From Halopseudomonas phragmitis (lineage in GTDB: Bacteria; Pseudomonadota; Gammaproteobacteria; Pseudomonadales; Pseudomonadaceae), in assembly GCF_002056295.1 (NCBI RefSeq), contig NZ_CP020100.1:248001-312000 (forward strand): DNA of 64,000 bases, read 5' to 3'. Both the position numbers and the translations under genes were made by a program. Shown here in pieces: positions 33,164 through 43,811 of this stretch (position 1 is the first letter of the stretch; each line of letters opens with the position of its first letter). The notes under the pieces were generated by a model that was not told where the DNA came from, searched no databases, and saw nothing but the letters and a program-made list of their open reading frames with translations.

Positions 33164-35293
33164 TTAGTTGGCAGGCCTTCGCACCAGTGACCGGACCAGA
33201 GTACGGGTTATTTTCCACAAAGCAGCGGGCACATGGAGCAGCAAAAGCAACAGAACCAGTAACGCCCAGCAGGCTCTGATAATCCGGGAGACATCGGACT
33301 CACCGGGTTCACGGATGCCGAGCGTCAGCTTGATCGCACCATCTGCAGTTTGACCACGACTGGTAACCACCCCTTCCAGATTGAAATTGTCGGACTGCTC
33401 GCCGTTTGCGTAAGCGAGCAGTCTATCCATCAACTTTTTCTGATCAGTATAGCGTTCAACATAAGTCCGACTCTTGGACTTTGGCATCTCCACAACCAAC
33501 AGCACGCCCCCCGCTTGCAATGGCGCTAGCTGCTCGAATAGTGCGCGAATATTGTCTGCAATCACCTGCTGGCCAAGAAACCTCACTTGAAGGTTAAACC
33601 CGTCGATGTCAGCACGACTGATCAGTGGTGACCGCGGGGTTTCACCCTCCTCTGCAGGCCGGACCGGATGAAACCCCTTGCGCAGAAATTCATCGGTCAA
33701 CACGCAAGCCATCAATGCAGAATTTGGCAACGATGGAGATAACTTTTGGCCGGGTTGGCCGTCAAAACACAAATTCCGAATGGCATCCACTGCTTGAGCG
33801 TGATTGACCACCACGAAGAGATCAGAGGAAAGAAAAGCCTCAAGTGGCACACTTCTGGGGAGGTCTTCAAGCTGAAGTCGATGGGCCTTGATAAGGGTAG
33901 CATCGTACATTTCACCCAAGTGCTCTATTCTGCGAGAAAACTCGATTGGCTGAGCAGTACCACCCCACCTCACCGCATCGCAGTTTAGTCGGTACGATCC
34001 ATGCACAGAACTTGGCGCCCCTATCTGACAACGCCCGTCACCCTCAACTGCAATCAGACTGCCGATATGAGGTTTAGCTGCAATTATGTCTTCAGCTGAC
34101 GCATAGAGTACAGGAGACGAGCCCTGAAGATGGTGAAAACCCCATAGTACGTCAGCAAAGGGATTCTGTGATTCTGACTGAACCCACAACAGCCCAAGGC
34201 AGGCGACAATCGCCAACACCAGGTGCCGTCCCCAGCGCAGAGGGCCACGATATGGTCGTTCCTGGTCCAGCGACAGCTTGCCGTTGAAACTGACACAACT
34301 AAAATCCGTAACACGGACTTCTGCACGCGTGACAGCCCTGTCTGCCAGCTCGTGCTCCCAGTAATACGGCACGGTGAATGCCAACTTGTCCGATAGTGCC
34401 ACTGCATGTTCAGCGGCCCAGTCGGGATTGGCATGAGGCAGTAGCCGCAAAGGGCCTTCAACAAGATTGACACCTACCGGCTCATGCCGCTTGCGCCGAA
34501 ACCAGAACAGCCAGATCGCCAACACTGATAGACACAGTGCGACTACGCCACTTGCCCACTGGCCGGACTCCTGACCAATAGCGAACAGATAAAACGCCAG
34601 AAGCCAAATCAACCCTGAAAGAAATCCCAGCCCTGGACCCTTGCGCCGCTTAAGCTCTGCAGGTGTTTCAGGTCGCTGAGCCAGTATTCGGACTGCACCA
34701 ACAGCCTCAGATATTGTTTGCTCTGTTTTAGCGTCGGCTGAATGCGTTAGTGTGCGTCTAAGCCGCTTGCCGACCACATCAAAACCAATGGCATGCTCGA
34801 CAGCACCAGCCTCCCCAGCCATCCACCTCGCCAACTGGGCCTCAGTGAGTTTGAAACGCCCATGCCCCTCGACAATATCGAATGTGTCATTGAACCGCAG
34901 CAAAATTGCGTAGTGCCCTGCAAACACTACATCCGCAGACACGACGCTGTCGTCCAGGTAGTCACGAGCGTCGTAGGGCACCTTCACTTCAAGACCATTG
35001 ATCATGTCAACAGCGGGTGGCTTATGCGGATCGCCACTGTCCTCGCCAAGACGGGAATGCACTCCTCTCAACCGATATACGCCTTTACTTCTTAGTGTAA
35101 TCGGATCATGGGGCACTAAAGCTTCAACCAGATAGGGCTGCAGAGCCTCTTCTTCTTCGGCAGTGATTGAGCGAATAAATGGCGAACTCCGGATGAAGCG
35201 GTCAGCCGCCTTTGCCGCATGCGCCTGTCGATGACGGAAACTATTAAACTCTGCATTTCGCTCAGCTAGAGCAACTAAAACTGGCAAAGACAT
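33164..35293 (-). CDS. IgaA/UmoB-like membrane protein in the T6SS island
   Basis: A 709-residue protein, nearly the length of E. coli IgaA (711). Transmembrane segments are near residues 205-225 and 232-250 (FLSGLIWLLAFYLFAI, VVALCLSVLAIWLFWF), 360-380 (VLAIVACLGLLWV) and 680-700 (LLVLLLLLLHVPAALW), matching the IgaA layout except for a weak first segment. The periplasmic start (AKPHIGSLIAVEGDGRCQI, then YRLNCDAVRWGG) resembles the IgaA VGDTLRISGTGMCNI region. IgaA damps the Rcs phosphorelay in enterobacteria, and no Rcs genes are seen here. It is the last gene of the effector island, so an immunity or envelope role is inferred. ATG at 35293 after AGGAGA. Confidence 0.72.
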   Translation of the reverse strand: MSLPVLVALAERNAEFNSFRHRQAHAAKAADRFIRSSPFIRSITAEEEEALQPYLVEALVPHDPITLRSKGVYRLRGVHSRLGEDSGDPHKPPAVDMINGLEVKVPYDARDYLDDSVVSADVVFAGHYAILLRFNDTFDIVEGHGRFKLTEAQLARWMAGEAGAVEHAIGFDVVGKRLRRTLTHSADAKTEQTISEAVGAVRILAQRPETPAELKRRKGPGLGFLSGLIWLLAFYLFAIGQESGQWASGVVALCLSVLAIWLFWFRRKRHEPVGVNLVEGPLRLLPHANPDWAAEHAVALSDKLAFTVPYYWEHELADRAVTRAEVRVTDFSCVSFNGKLSLDQERPYRGPLRWGRHLVLAIVACLGLLWVQSESQNPFADVLWGFHHLQGSSPVLYASAEDIIAAKPHIGSLIAVEGDGRCQIGAPSSVHGSYRLNCDAVRWGGTAQPIEFSRRIEHLGEMYDATLIKAHRLQLEDLPRSVPLEAFLSSDLFVVVNHAQAVDAIRNLCFDGQPGQKLSPSLPNSALMACVLTDEFLRKGFHPVRPAEEGETPRSPLISRADIDGFNLQVRFLGQQVIADNIRALFEQLAPLQAGGVLLVVEMPKSKSRTYVERYTDQKKLMDRLLAYANGEQSDNFNLEGVVTSRGQTADGAIKLTLGIREPGESDVSRIIRACWALLVLLLLLLHVPAALWKITRTLVRSLVRRPAN

Positions 35294-35535
35294 TATGAGA
35301 AGTCTCCTGGTCTTGCATAAAACACAACCAAGAGCATTCGCCCTGAGCGGCGACAAAGGGCCTGTCTCCCAAGAGCGCTAGCAGCCTGAATAAATGGGTA
35401 CGATACACACATAAATAGGACGTCCTTATCCCGAATTAAGCGGCTGAGCTTGCGAGCAGAAAACATAGACCCAAAGCCAACAGCAGAAGTAATGAGTCAT
35501 GGCCTGAATGAGCCAGAGATCTCAGCGGAATCAAT

Positions 35536-35580
35536 ACCAATACCGCACGTGGAGAACATGATGTTCAGGCGATCGCCCCC
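35536..35580 (-). pseudogene. Fragment resembling the 3' end of the DUF6708-like gene
   Basis: The bases ATACCGCACGTG and ATGTTCAGGCGATCG closely match the last ~38 bases of the gene at 36000-37040 (ATACCGCACGTG, ATGTTCAGGCGGTCC), with one single-base length change. In translation both contain DRLNIM. The fragment lies in a 225-base gap with no intact gene; the rest of that gap shows nothing else. Confidence 0.55.
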
Positions 35581-35581
35581 T

Positions 35582-35869
35582 TCAGACTGAGGGCTCGGAG
35601 CCAGGCTCACCAGCACTAGAAAGATCAGCCAATACCTTCTTCGCCCCAAAAACACCAATCAATCCAACGGGGACAAAGGGTACGCAACCAACGATAAACA
35701 TTATTGCCCCGGCCTTGGCTTTGCCGGCACACACCAGCAGCATCCCCACAGCACTGACGGCCACGAACGCGCCCATCCAGGGAACGACAGGCCTGTAATG
35801 CGGATCTGTGCTCAGAAAAACCAGCGCGCCCACATGAATAGCCATCGCAATATACATACGAACATCCAT
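35582..35869 (-). CDS. Small three-helix membrane protein in the T6SS island
   Basis: A 95-residue protein with three hydrophobic segments (MYIAMAIHVGALVFLS, WMGAFVAVSAVGMLLVCAG, AIMFIVGCVPFVPVGLIGVFGAKK) and an acidic tail. There is an AAGGAG ribosome site before the ATG at 35869. It lies between the DUF6708-like gene and the IgaA-like gene on the same strand. Small membrane proteins are frequent immunity partners of pore-forming T6SS effectors, but no family was recognised. Confidence 0.65.
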   Translation of the reverse strand: MDVRMYIAMAIHVGALVFLSTDPHYRPVVPWMGAFVAVSAVGMLLVCAGKAKAGAIMFIVGCVPFVPVGLIGVFGAKKVLADLSSAGEPGSEPSV

Positions 35870-35999
35870 TTACATTCTCCTTTTTGACCAACACAGTACT
35901 TATGATTTCTGGTTTGTTTATCCAAGCAACCTGGTGATCGGCGCCTCATTCTCTGAATTTAGCTGAAGCTACTCAGGCGGGGCCGCTACCGTGTTGCGG

Positions 36000-37040
36000 T
36001 CAGTGCATATACCGCACGTGCCGCACCATAATGTTCAGGCGGTCCATATTGACCTTGGAGATATCTGATATCTCCTGGATCCTGCGCTTGTAGGTTTGCT
36101 CATCCATATCCCGCCAGTAGCGCGCAGGTCGACCTGTGCGCTGATCATGCTCGGCGGTGGTCGGATCAAGGTGACGGAAAGGCTCCAAATCAGGCACCTC
36201 GGGCAACGGCTTACTGATATCCATGTATTGCTGCCAGAAGTCCCACAGCGCCATGCAATGGGTCTGAATCCCAACCTTGCCCATCAGCACACTGAAGTCA
36301 ATCGCCGCCACCTGATAACGATGTACAAGGTTGAGCATATGCAACGGAAAGCCCTGACGGTCGGGAATCGTATGGATAGCAGCATCGAATTCGTAGAAGG
36401 GGGCGACAAAGTCTCCCTCGATACCCAGCTTGCGGAACTGCCCTGGCTTGCGGGCAAAAATAGTGACCAGGCCAGTCTGACGGTTCATTTCCCACACTGG
36501 GCCTTTGCGTGAAGGCTTGAGCAGATAGCGTTCGGGGACGTATTTCAGGACGAGATATCCAATAAGCCAAGAAACCAAACATGGCGTCAAAACCCAAAAC
36601 CCAAGCTCTAAAACAGTAATAAAAACGTCATAGAGCGAAGAATCTCTTAGCGCGAACGCGACAACGGGAAACCCGATAATAAAAGTCGCCAAGATAACGA
36701 TAAAACTCCACTTCCCAAGCCCATGCATATAGATAAACAACTGTGTCCACCCCTGCAACGGGGTATATCGATATCGTTGATGATCAAACACCGCATTGAG
36801 GGTTTCAGCCAGCCGCGCACGGTAGCCTGGCTCCTGCCGCTCACGTTCATCTTCCTCTCTGAGGCTCTTGGGGTCAAAACCGCCAATAAATCCGATAGGA
36901 AGAATTTCCTGGGTATAGCCCCACGGCAGCCGTTGGGATAAGGCGCCCGTATGCCTCCTGACCTGTGGTGGCTGGTCAGGAATGTGGGTCGAGTCATAGG
37001 CCTGCGGGCCGTAGACGGTGCTGAAGTCCATATCTGTCAT
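36000..37040 (-). CDS. DUF6708-like membrane protein, probable immunity or partner of the effector
   Basis: A 346-residue protein. The N-terminus is soluble (PWGYTQEILPIGFIGGFDP), then two membrane segments at 111-131 and 139-165, then a cytoplasmic-looking C domain that begins GPVWEMNRQTGLVTIF and contains DFVAPFYEFDAAIHT. The layout fits the DUF6708 proteins found beside VasX/BTH_I2691-type effectors. Its ATG shares a base with the effector stop (TAATG), so the two are made together. Immunity is inferred from position and membrane topology and is not shown. Confidence 0.72.
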   Translation of the reverse strand: MTDMDFSTVYGPQAYDSTHIPDQPPQVRRHTGALSQRLPWGYTQEILPIGFIGGFDPKSLREEDERERQEPGYRARLAETLNAVFDHQRYRYTPLQGWTQLFIYMHGLGKWSFIVILATFIIGFPVVAFALRDSSLYDVFITVLELGFWVLTPCLVSWLIGYLVLKYVPERYLLKPSRKGPVWEMNRQTGLVTIFARKPGQFRKLGIEGDFVAPFYEFDAAIHTIPDRQGFPLHMLNLVHRYQVAAIDFSVLMGKVGIQTHCMALWDFWQQYMDISKPLPEVPDLEPFRHLDPTTAEHDQRTGRPARYWRDMDEQTYKRRIQEISDISKVNMDRLNIMVRHVRYMH

Positions 37041-40000
37041 TACGTTTGCTCTACTAAATCACTTACTTGATCGGCCCAGAATGCCTGACCGGTTCTGATG
37101 TAATTAATACGTCCATGCCTGGAAGAGTCGTACTGGAGCGGGTCTTTGGGTTCTGGTGCGGGGAAAACCCAGTGACGCTGATCTGTACCCTGTGCGGACA
37201 ACTGCACACGTACCGCCCAGCCTATAGCCAGGGTTTGGCTCATAGAAACAGCCTGCTGCAACCGGCTTTGACGCGGCAACGGAGGCTCTTCAAGATAGAT
37301 GTCCAACCCTTCTGGCGTCAGTTCCTGATGAACAACAAATGAAGGCACATTCATACAGCTGAGATCGGTAGCCAGCGAGCGGGTATCCAACTCGAACTGC
37401 TTGCCATGCACCGGGTGAGTTGTAACAGATGTCACCCCTTCCAGAGACGTTGTGCTGACCGTTTCCGTCATACTTACCCCGACACGCATAAAACTGGCGT
37501 CTGACGCTCCGAACAAGCCGGGAATACTGCTCCTGATACGGATCAGCTTGTTGGCCCTGCGCATGGCATAGTAATGACTTTCTTCTCCAAGATAGGGCTG
37601 CTCGCGCAAAGCACGAGCCTGCTCCGGATTTATGCCTATTTCAATGCGTATGCCGGCCAGCAACCCGACCAGCCGGTAAAAAGCCTCGTGCTTATTTTGC
37701 AGATGCTCCGGTTTCTCGCCCTTCATCCAGAGAAAACCGTCGATTTCCTCGGCGCCAAACGGTCCCAGTTTGAGCCACTGTTCAATAGGCGCATCTCTGA
37801 GCCAATCGGCGATAAATGCACCGGCTACAACAAGTCCGATGCCAACCATCAATGCCCAGCCTGCCGGCCCGATGAAGGCAGCCATTCCGGTCGCCCCCGC
37901 TGCCGGACCAGCCATAAAAGCACTCACCAGCATGACCATCCCACCCCCGGCAGCGATCAGGTGCCCCCAGCCGCTGCTATCACTATGATTGAAGGCATCC
38001 ATGGCATCCCAGAGGCCGATGCCGACAACAGCTACAGCACCTACGGCACCAAGCAGCATTCTTCCGGACACTTGAAACGCAAAACGTTTACTTGTTTTGG
38101 CTAGCGGATTTCGGAACAGAGGCTTATTCAGAGCGCCTGTCACTCTCTGCATCGCCGCAGTGTCGCTTGCGATGCGCTCAGCCAAAATTTGTGACGCCAA
38201 TACAAGGTCATAGAATGTAGCTAAAACTCCCGAAGCGACCCTGGCTCTACCTCTTACCCTTTCAACTTGGCTAGCCGTATTTATCAGAGCCGCAAGGTTA
38301 TAAACCTCCACCCCCACCAAAAACGCCGGCAGCAGCGGATGGTTAAGCACCCTCAACGCCCGTCGCCGGGCCTTACTTGTGCGCTCTAACTGATCACTCT
38401 CAGCCGCCGCTGCCAGCGCGCGCTCCTCTGCTGCAGCAGTCTGATTGAAGAGATCATAGGTATTGCGAAACAGCGCCGCTGTCGGCGTGCCTTCAGCTAC
38501 CACCCAGAGTGCAACGGGGGCTTGTTTAGTGCCCGCCAAACCGGCATCGGTCGCGGCGGTGGAGTTGGTGCTTGCCACCAGACGGTCACCATCACCAAAA
38601 ACATGGCCACTCATCTGCGTGCCGCCAGTGGCTTGCGCACCCATGACCTGCTGCGGCACGATCAGCAAGTCCCTTTCATTCACATTACCCGTGCGATAGA
38701 TGCGCAGGCCACCCAGGGTGCCAGGGGCAATGGCGCGCCCCAAGTCAGTGCCGTCCAACTGGAAGGCACTAATCTTCAATACACGACTCTGCTCACTCAA
38801 TGCGCTACGTGACGCCTGTAAGTCGGCATCCAGGGCCTCGTAGTGCCTGATATCTAGCCCCAGCTCATGCAGTCGGGCCTCTGCCTGAATCAGCGCACTT
38901 TGCACATTTGAAGCAACTGTCAGCGCAAGATTGACCGACTTGGACAGTCCCGCCGTCATGACGGTCTCCATCATGTCGCCCTCTGCTGCAGCCACTAGCG
39001 CACGCGCTTCAAGCAGCATCAGATTACTTGGTTCAGGCAACTCCATCTCTTCAAGCCGGGCCAACAACCGGCACCTGAAATGCCCATCGCCCTCATTGTG
39101 CTCTTCCCCATCGGGAAGTTCGTAGGCTTGCATACAGCTTTCAAGTGTGGTTCTCGGCAACAGCATGGCCCGCAAGGGGTGATCTTCACGCTGGAATCGC
39201 ACCATGAAACGGTCCGCTGGCCCCACCTGGGGTGTTGGCATTATCTTCAGCGGATCACGCAGCACACTTGCCGTGGCCAACAAGGCTTGCCCTGCCAGTG
39301 CGAACGTACAAGTGTATTGAATATCATCCTGACTGAATGCGTCGGCCAGCGTTTCCTGGTAGCAAGTGTCATCCAGGCACTCTGCCAATACTGTGCGTAT
39401 CTGTTCATGACACTCGCTGATGTTGCGCTTCAGCGGCTGAGCCAAAGCCCTGCGGACTTTTCTCACTCCCTGACCGTCCAAGGCCTCGGCGTAACGTCTT
39501 AGCGGGTTACTTCCCCGCCCCAACCGACTGGAAAGGATATAGTTGTCGACCAGAAGCGCGCTGGAAAAATGCTCCTGCTGCCCTGCAATCTGTGCACTCA
39601 GGTTGATCTGGGTCTGTATTGCTGTCAGCCGATCCTTCAGTTGGCGCATGCGATACAAGGCATCTTCGACAAGAATTCCACAAATCTTCCGGTCACGCAC
39701 TTGCGCCAGCATATCGGGACTGCGCTCCAGGTTTTGCCAGCTCTGCTCTGCTGCAACCACCTGCTGACACTGTTGCTGATGTTCCTGTTCCTGTTCCTCT
39801 GCTTCCGCGTCTGTTTCCTGTAAGGCCAATACGTGGCGCTTCATACAAATATTCAAGGCATCAGTTTCCAGCTCACCACGTGGGAACCTCTGCTGATGCA
39901 AAAAGGCATCGAGCATCTGCTCGGCGTGCTCCATCTTATCCAGAGGGTACTGCCCCTCCAGATCCAGCAGATAACCCGTTGGCTCATTGAACTGGTACTC

Positions 40001-40915
40001 GAACATGTCATCGCGCTGGCGCTGCGGCGCAATACCAGCCAAGGGAAAAACTCTGCCAGCAATCCGCCGACGCTGCCTTTCAGCTTCTGCAGCCGCCTGC
40101 AACCCTTGCAGATTGTTAGTTAGCAAGGCAGACAGCAAACCAGCCGCCATCACCTGCCCCGAACCACTCTCCATGCTCTTGAAGTACTCACCCGACAGTC
40201 TCATGGCGACTGGTTGGCAGCGACGCCCGCGCGCTTGAGCATCAGCTTCCAGGCGCCGGATGCGTGGTGCAGTCCACTGGACTTCTGAATAGGCAACCTG
40301 AACATCAGAGACATAGCCGCTCTTCCACCGTGCCGGCAGCCAGATTTCCTCCAGCGCAACGCCCGTTGCTGCTCGGCGGCCATCCTGCTGCCCAGAATCC
40401 CGCCAGCTCTGAAGATTTACATCATGGTAAAAGGTACCTTGCTCTGTCTGGCGAATTTCCAGTTCGCGCCACAAGGTGCCTCGGAAGAAGACATACAGAT
40501 AACCCGGACGCGATACCACCGGCACGCCCCCATCATCCATCCGGACTCCGCTACGCACGAGCGCCAGCGGGACCACCGCCGCGACCTGGTTCTCCTGCCC
40601 ATCCAACTGACGTTTAGAGGCTCCCAGTTCTTCGGCCAGCGGTAATCGGATAGTGACACCCTCCGTGGTATCCACCTCAAGCCAGACATCGCAGGGAGAG
40701 GCATCCTCCCAGGGCCAGAGATGCAGAGTACTGCTGAAAACCTCATCCTCTAGTACTTCTGTTGAAGCCTGCTCGCTGATTGCTGCGGGTTGATCGCTAC
40801 CATGCTCCGACAGCATCAGGCGTTGGCCCTGAGGATGGTTGATGCCAACAACTTCAATAATCAACTTGGCCGGCTCACACGCCGGTCCGTCACTCAAACT
40901 ATCTACCTTGCTCAT
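37040..40915 (-). CDS. Large T6SS effector candidate, VasX/BTH_I2691-like
   Basis: A 1291-residue protein. The N-terminal third contains the VasX-N-like stretch PVVSRPGYLYVFFRGTLWRELEI (residues ~130-155). The middle is long, helical and rich in Gln/Glu (EAEEQEQEHQQQCQQ). Three hydrophobic segments follow at about 953-970, 984-1000 and 1004-1037, rich in Gly and Ala (GPAAGATGMAAFIGPAG), as in colicin-like pore formers, and there is a C-terminal domain of ~250 residues. It is delivered by the VgrG/Hcp spike with the DUF4123 adaptor and would depolarise target membranes. Start overlaps the adaptor stop by four bases. The family call rests on architecture and context. Confidence 0.8.
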   Translation of the reverse strand: MSKVDSLSDGPACEPAKLIIEVVGINHPQGQRLMLSEHGSDQPAAISEQASTEVLEDEVFSSTLHLWPWEDASPCDVWLEVDTTEGVTIRLPLAEELGASKRQLDGQENQVAAVVPLALVRSGVRMDDGGVPVVSRPGYLYVFFRGTLWRELEIRQTEQGTFYHDVNLQSWRDSGQQDGRRAATGVALEEIWLPARWKSGYVSDVQVAYSEVQWTAPRIRRLEADAQARGRRCQPVAMRLSGEYFKSMESGSGQVMAAGLLSALLTNNLQGLQAAAEAERQRRRIAGRVFPLAGIAPQRQRDDMFEYQFNEPTGYLLDLEGQYPLDKMEHAEQMLDAFLHQQRFPRGELETDALNICMKRHVLALQETDAEAEEQEQEHQQQCQQVVAAEQSWQNLERSPDMLAQVRDRKICGILVEDALYRMRQLKDRLTAIQTQINLSAQIAGQQEHFSSALLVDNYILSSRLGRGSNPLRRYAEALDGQGVRKVRRALAQPLKRNISECHEQIRTVLAECLDDTCYQETLADAFSQDDIQYTCTFALAGQALLATASVLRDPLKIMPTPQVGPADRFMVRFQREDHPLRAMLLPRTTLESCMQAYELPDGEEHNEGDGHFRCRLLARLEEMELPEPSNLMLLEARALVAAAEGDMMETVMTAGLSKSVNLALTVASNVQSALIQAEARLHELGLDIRHYEALDADLQASRSALSEQSRVLKISAFQLDGTDLGRAIAPGTLGGLRIYRTGNVNERDLLIVPQQVMGAQATGGTQMSGHVFGDGDRLVASTNSTAATDAGLAGTKQAPVALWVVAEGTPTAALFRNTYDLFNQTAAAEERALAAAAESDQLERTSKARRRALRVLNHPLLPAFLVGVEVYNLAALINTASQVERVRGRARVASGVLATFYDLVLASQILAERIASDTAAMQRVTGALNKPLFRNPLAKTSKRFAFQVSGRMLLGAVGAVAVVGIGLWDAMDAFNHSDSSGWGHLIAAGGGMVMLVSAFMAGPAAGATGMAAFIGPAGWALMVGIGLVVAGAFIADWLRDAPIEQWLKLGPFGAEEIDGFLWMKGEKPEHLQNKHEAFYRLVGLLAGIRIEIGINPEQARALREQPYLGEESHYYAMRRANKLIRIRSSIPGLFGASDASFMRVGVSMTETVSTTSLEGVTSVTTHPVHGKQFELDTRSLATDLSCMNVPSFVVHQELTPEGLDIYLEEPPLPRQSRLQQAVSMSQTLAIGWAVRVQLSAQGTDQRHWVFPAPEPKDPLQYDSSRHGRINYIRTGQAFWADQVSDLVEQT

Positions 40916-41649
40916 CCATGATGCTCCATGAGTTGACTGGCGGGATCCTCCAACCAGGCACTGAGAGTGTCCTGTTCATCATGCCCAACGGCTAAACCCT
41001 GCTCTATGCGACGGATCAGTCGTGCGAATGGTTCCGCCGAGTGGTTGTTCAGCCAATCAAAGGCGAAGCGCTCAACGCCTTGCCTCGCCAAAGCCGTTTG
41101 CTGGCTTTCACTCAGATTGAAAACGGGCAACCCTGCCGACGTCTCCTTGGCTGACACCTGTAATACCTCATGCCAGCTCAAGCTCTGCTCTGCTCTATCA
41201 GCCCAAGTACCGCCAAACCAAAATATCTGTCGCAGTGGCCCCATCCATCGTGGTAGCTCTTCACTTGAAACTGCGGGCCAGAGGTAGCTGGCCACCACCG
41301 GATCGTAGTAGCGCATTATGGCTTTGCGTTGCTGACCAAAATCGACATGCAATAAGGCCCGCAAGTGGCTGAGCACCTCATCAGGGCTTGATGATCCGAT
41401 CAGTAGAATGCCGTTGAGCCTGCCGGGGTCCTCGCGTAGTGCAGCCAACAGACCGCCCCGCTCTGACAAGCGGAACAGCAGCGGGCCTTGCTCCCTCAAA
41501 CGGGACCATGGTGTCTGATCAAACAGATACTCGGGAGAAGGGTCCGGTTCATGCTGGTAGACGCTTTCCATCAACCCTTCTTGCGGCTCTGCCAACCAAT
41601 ACAGGGGGCCTGCAATCAGCGGGAGTTCGGAGTGTCGAATCAGACTCAT
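40912..41649 (-). CDS. DUF4123 T6SS effector adaptor/chaperone
   Basis: A 245-residue protein that begins [22 protein letters not shown] and has the DUF4123 features [44 protein letters not shown] and [15 protein letters not shown]. Such proteins bind an effector and load it onto the VgrG tip. The ATG overlaps the vgrG stop by four bases and its own stop overlaps the effector ATG by four bases, a tightly coupled vgrG-adaptor-effector order. A longer upstream frame was rejected because it runs into vgrG. Confidence 0.9.
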   Translation of the reverse strand: MSLIRHSELPLIAGPLYWLAEPQEGLMESVYQHEPDPSPEYLFDQTPWSRLREQGPLLFRLSERGGLLAALREDPGRLNGILLIGSSSPDEVLSHLRALLHVDFGQQRKAIMRYYDPVVASYLWPAVSSEELPRWMGPLRQIFWFGGTWADRAEQSLSWHEVLQVSAKETSAGLPVFNLSESQQTALARQGVERFAFDWLNNHSAEPFARLIRRIEQGLAVGHDEQDTLSAWLEDPASQLMEHHG

Positions 41650-43724
41650 GCGCTTCCTGCCTTTCTGCAGGGACAATCTGCCAATGGGCACTGTGCCGCA
41701 GAGCCGCCTTGCGGCTTCTGGCACAGCTCCACCAAGGCGCCGTTGTTTCGCTGAGCCTGCTTCAGCTTATGCAACAACACCGCACCCGCCTCATCCGACT
41801 CTGCCACCGCTGTATCACCCGGCAACTTTGGCGCAGCCCCACTCCCCGAGCCTGCGCTACCGCCGGAGTTGATCTTGACGCTGGGGCCGACCAGGGTGAC
41901 GCCGCTGGGGTCGAGTTTGACGAAGCTGCTGCCGACCTTGAAGGTGATCTCGCTGCCGGCTTCCAGTACTACTTTCATGCCGCTGGACAGGTGGATTTCC
42001 TGGCCGGCTTCGATGAACTGCCCCTGACCCAGCTTGACATGCTGATTGCCCGCCACGGTCAGATGATCATCGGCCTTGATCTCAGTCTTTCGGTCGGCGT
42101 GGGTAGTGTGGTGTTCCTCGGCCAGGTTTTCGCTGTAGCGGTTGGCTTCGATGCGTTCGTGACGTTCATGGCCGACGCGGATGCGCTGGTCGTGTTCGAT
42201 GTCCTGGTCCCAGTCGCGCTGGGCATGGATAAAGATCTGTTCCTGTCCGGCCTTGTCTTCGATCCGCAGTTCGTTGAAGCCGTTGCCGCCAGGGCTGGAG
42301 AGGCTTTTGAACAGGCTGCGGGTTTTGTGTTCGGGCAGCTCATACGGCACCGGGTGGGCGCTGTTGTACAGGCAGCCGGAGACCAGCGGTTGGTCGGGGT
42401 CGCCTTCGAGGAAGCTGACCAGTACTTCCATGCCGACTCTGGGGATGGTCACAGCGCCCCAGCCGTTGCCGGCCCAACTGCTGGCGACCCGCAGCCAGCA
42501 ACTGGTGTTGGCGTCGGCCTGGCCTTCGCGGTCCCAGTGGAACTGGACCTTGATCCGGCCTTCGTTGTCGCAGTGGATGTCTTCGCCTTCCGGGCCGGTG
42601 ACCACGGCGGTTTGCTGGCCGAGGACCTTGGGTTTGGGGTGGTTCAGGGCCGGGCGCCAGGCGCTGTCCCAGGGGGTGGCGGTGAAGTGGTTGCGGTAGC
42701 CCTGGGTGAAGTCGTCATCGTTGTCGCTGTCACTGGTAATCGACTCTTCCAGTACCTGGGGTTGTTTGCCCTGGTGGTGGATGGCGGTGATCAGCCAGAG
42801 GTCGTTCCAGCTCTGGGTGGGGTGGCCTTCGAGTTCGAGGAAGTGGCCGCTGCGCAGGCTCGGCTGATCGCTGTCGCCACTGGCCTGGCGGTAGTCGCTG
42901 CGGTGGCGTTCGAGGGCGCGGCGGGCCAGCTGTTTGCCACGCTCGCGGTCTGTGAAGCGGCCGGGATAGTCGTAGTCTTCGAGGTCCGGCAGGTGTTCGC
43001 TGCGGGCTTCGCTTTCGAGCAGCAGGCGGGCTTTCTGGTGGTCGTAGTCGCGGCGGCTGACCCGGCTGCTGCGGGTTTCCAGGCGCAGGCCGAAGCGTTT
43101 GACTACCGGGTCGTCGGCGACCATGCCGTTGCCTTGGTCGAATCCGGTTGGCTCAAGGCGCGGGAAGCCGGTCTGGTCGTCGCCGAACACCAGCAGGTGG
43201 CCGTCCGGGCTGTGGCGGAAGTGGTAGTGGATGCCTTCTTCTTCACACAGGCGCTGGATGAAGTGCAGGTCGCTTTCGTCGTATTGGGTGCAGTACTCAC
43301 GGGCCGGGTAGTCGCTGCCGAGCTGGAACTGCCAGGCGTCGGACTGGATGCCGTGTTCGGGCAGGATCCGGGCGATGATCTCGGGCACGCTCAGGTGCTG
43401 GAAGATGCGCTGATTGTGGCGCAGGCCGAGGTAGTGCAGGTGCGGTACCAGTTCCAGCTGGTAGCGGGTCAGGCGCTGGCCGGATTCGCTGACGGCGGCG
43501 TGGTGGATCAGCCCGTGCAGGCCGCTGCCGTTGCCCAGGTCCAGCCAGGCGCTGTGCTGCAACAGGGCTTCGAGGTCGATGTCGGGCTGTTCGCTGACCA
43601 GTTGCAGCTCGATGCGGTAGCACTGGCTGATGGCCTCGCGGGCGGTAAAGGCCAGGACCTTGAAGTCGTGGTCGAGGCCGTCGAGGGTCAGGCTGAAATG
43701 GGCTTCATTGGCTGGGGCGAACAT
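41646..43724 (-). CDS. vgrG: T6SS spike protein VgrG (TssI)
   Basis: A 692-residue trimeric spike protein. The gp27-like N-terminal part includes [28 protein letters not shown], the gp5-like OB part includes [37 protein letters not shown], and a DUF2345-like beta-helix follows ([20 protein letters not shown], then [31 protein letters not shown]). The tail of ~60 residues ends [15 protein letters not shown], with three Cys in nine residues; this may be a dock for the adaptor or effector. No separate toxin domain is fused. It follows hcp after a strong hairpin. Confidence 0.95.
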   Translation of the reverse strand: MFAPANEAHFSLTLDGLDHDFKVLAFTAREAISQCYRIELQLVSEQPDIDLEALLQHSAWLDLGNGSGLHGLIHHAAVSESGQRLTRYQLELVPHLHYLGLRHNQRIFQHLSVPEIIARILPEHGIQSDAWQFQLGSDYPAREYCTQYDESDLHFIQRLCEEEGIHYHFRHSPDGHLLVFGDDQTGFPRLEPTGFDQGNGMVADDPVVKRFGLRLETRSSRVSRRDYDHQKARLLLESEARSEHLPDLEDYDYPGRFTDRERGKQLARRALERHRSDYRQASGDSDQPSLRSGHFLELEGHPTQSWNDLWLITAIHHQGKQPQVLEESITSDSDNDDDFTQGYRNHFTATPWDSAWRPALNHPKPKVLGQQTAVVTGPEGEDIHCDNEGRIKVQFHWDREGQADANTSCWLRVASSWAGNGWGAVTIPRVGMEVLVSFLEGDPDQPLVSGCLYNSAHPVPYELPEHKTRSLFKSLSSPGGNGFNELRIEDKAGQEQIFIHAQRDWDQDIEHDQRIRVGHERHERIEANRYSENLAEEHHTTHADRKTEIKADDHLTVAGNQHVKLGQGQFIEAGQEIHLSSGMKVVLEAGSEITFKVGSSFVKLDPSGVTLVGPSVKINSGGSAGSGSGAAPKLPGDTAVAESDEAGAVLLHKLKQAQRNNGALVELCQKPQGGSAAQCPLADCPCRKAGSA

Positions 43725-43811
43725 CCGTTGTTCCTTTGCTGCGAGGCTACCTCGGAAAACCCCGGACCTTGCCGTGGCTTTCGGTGGCAGCCTGATCTAC
43801 TGACACAGAGC

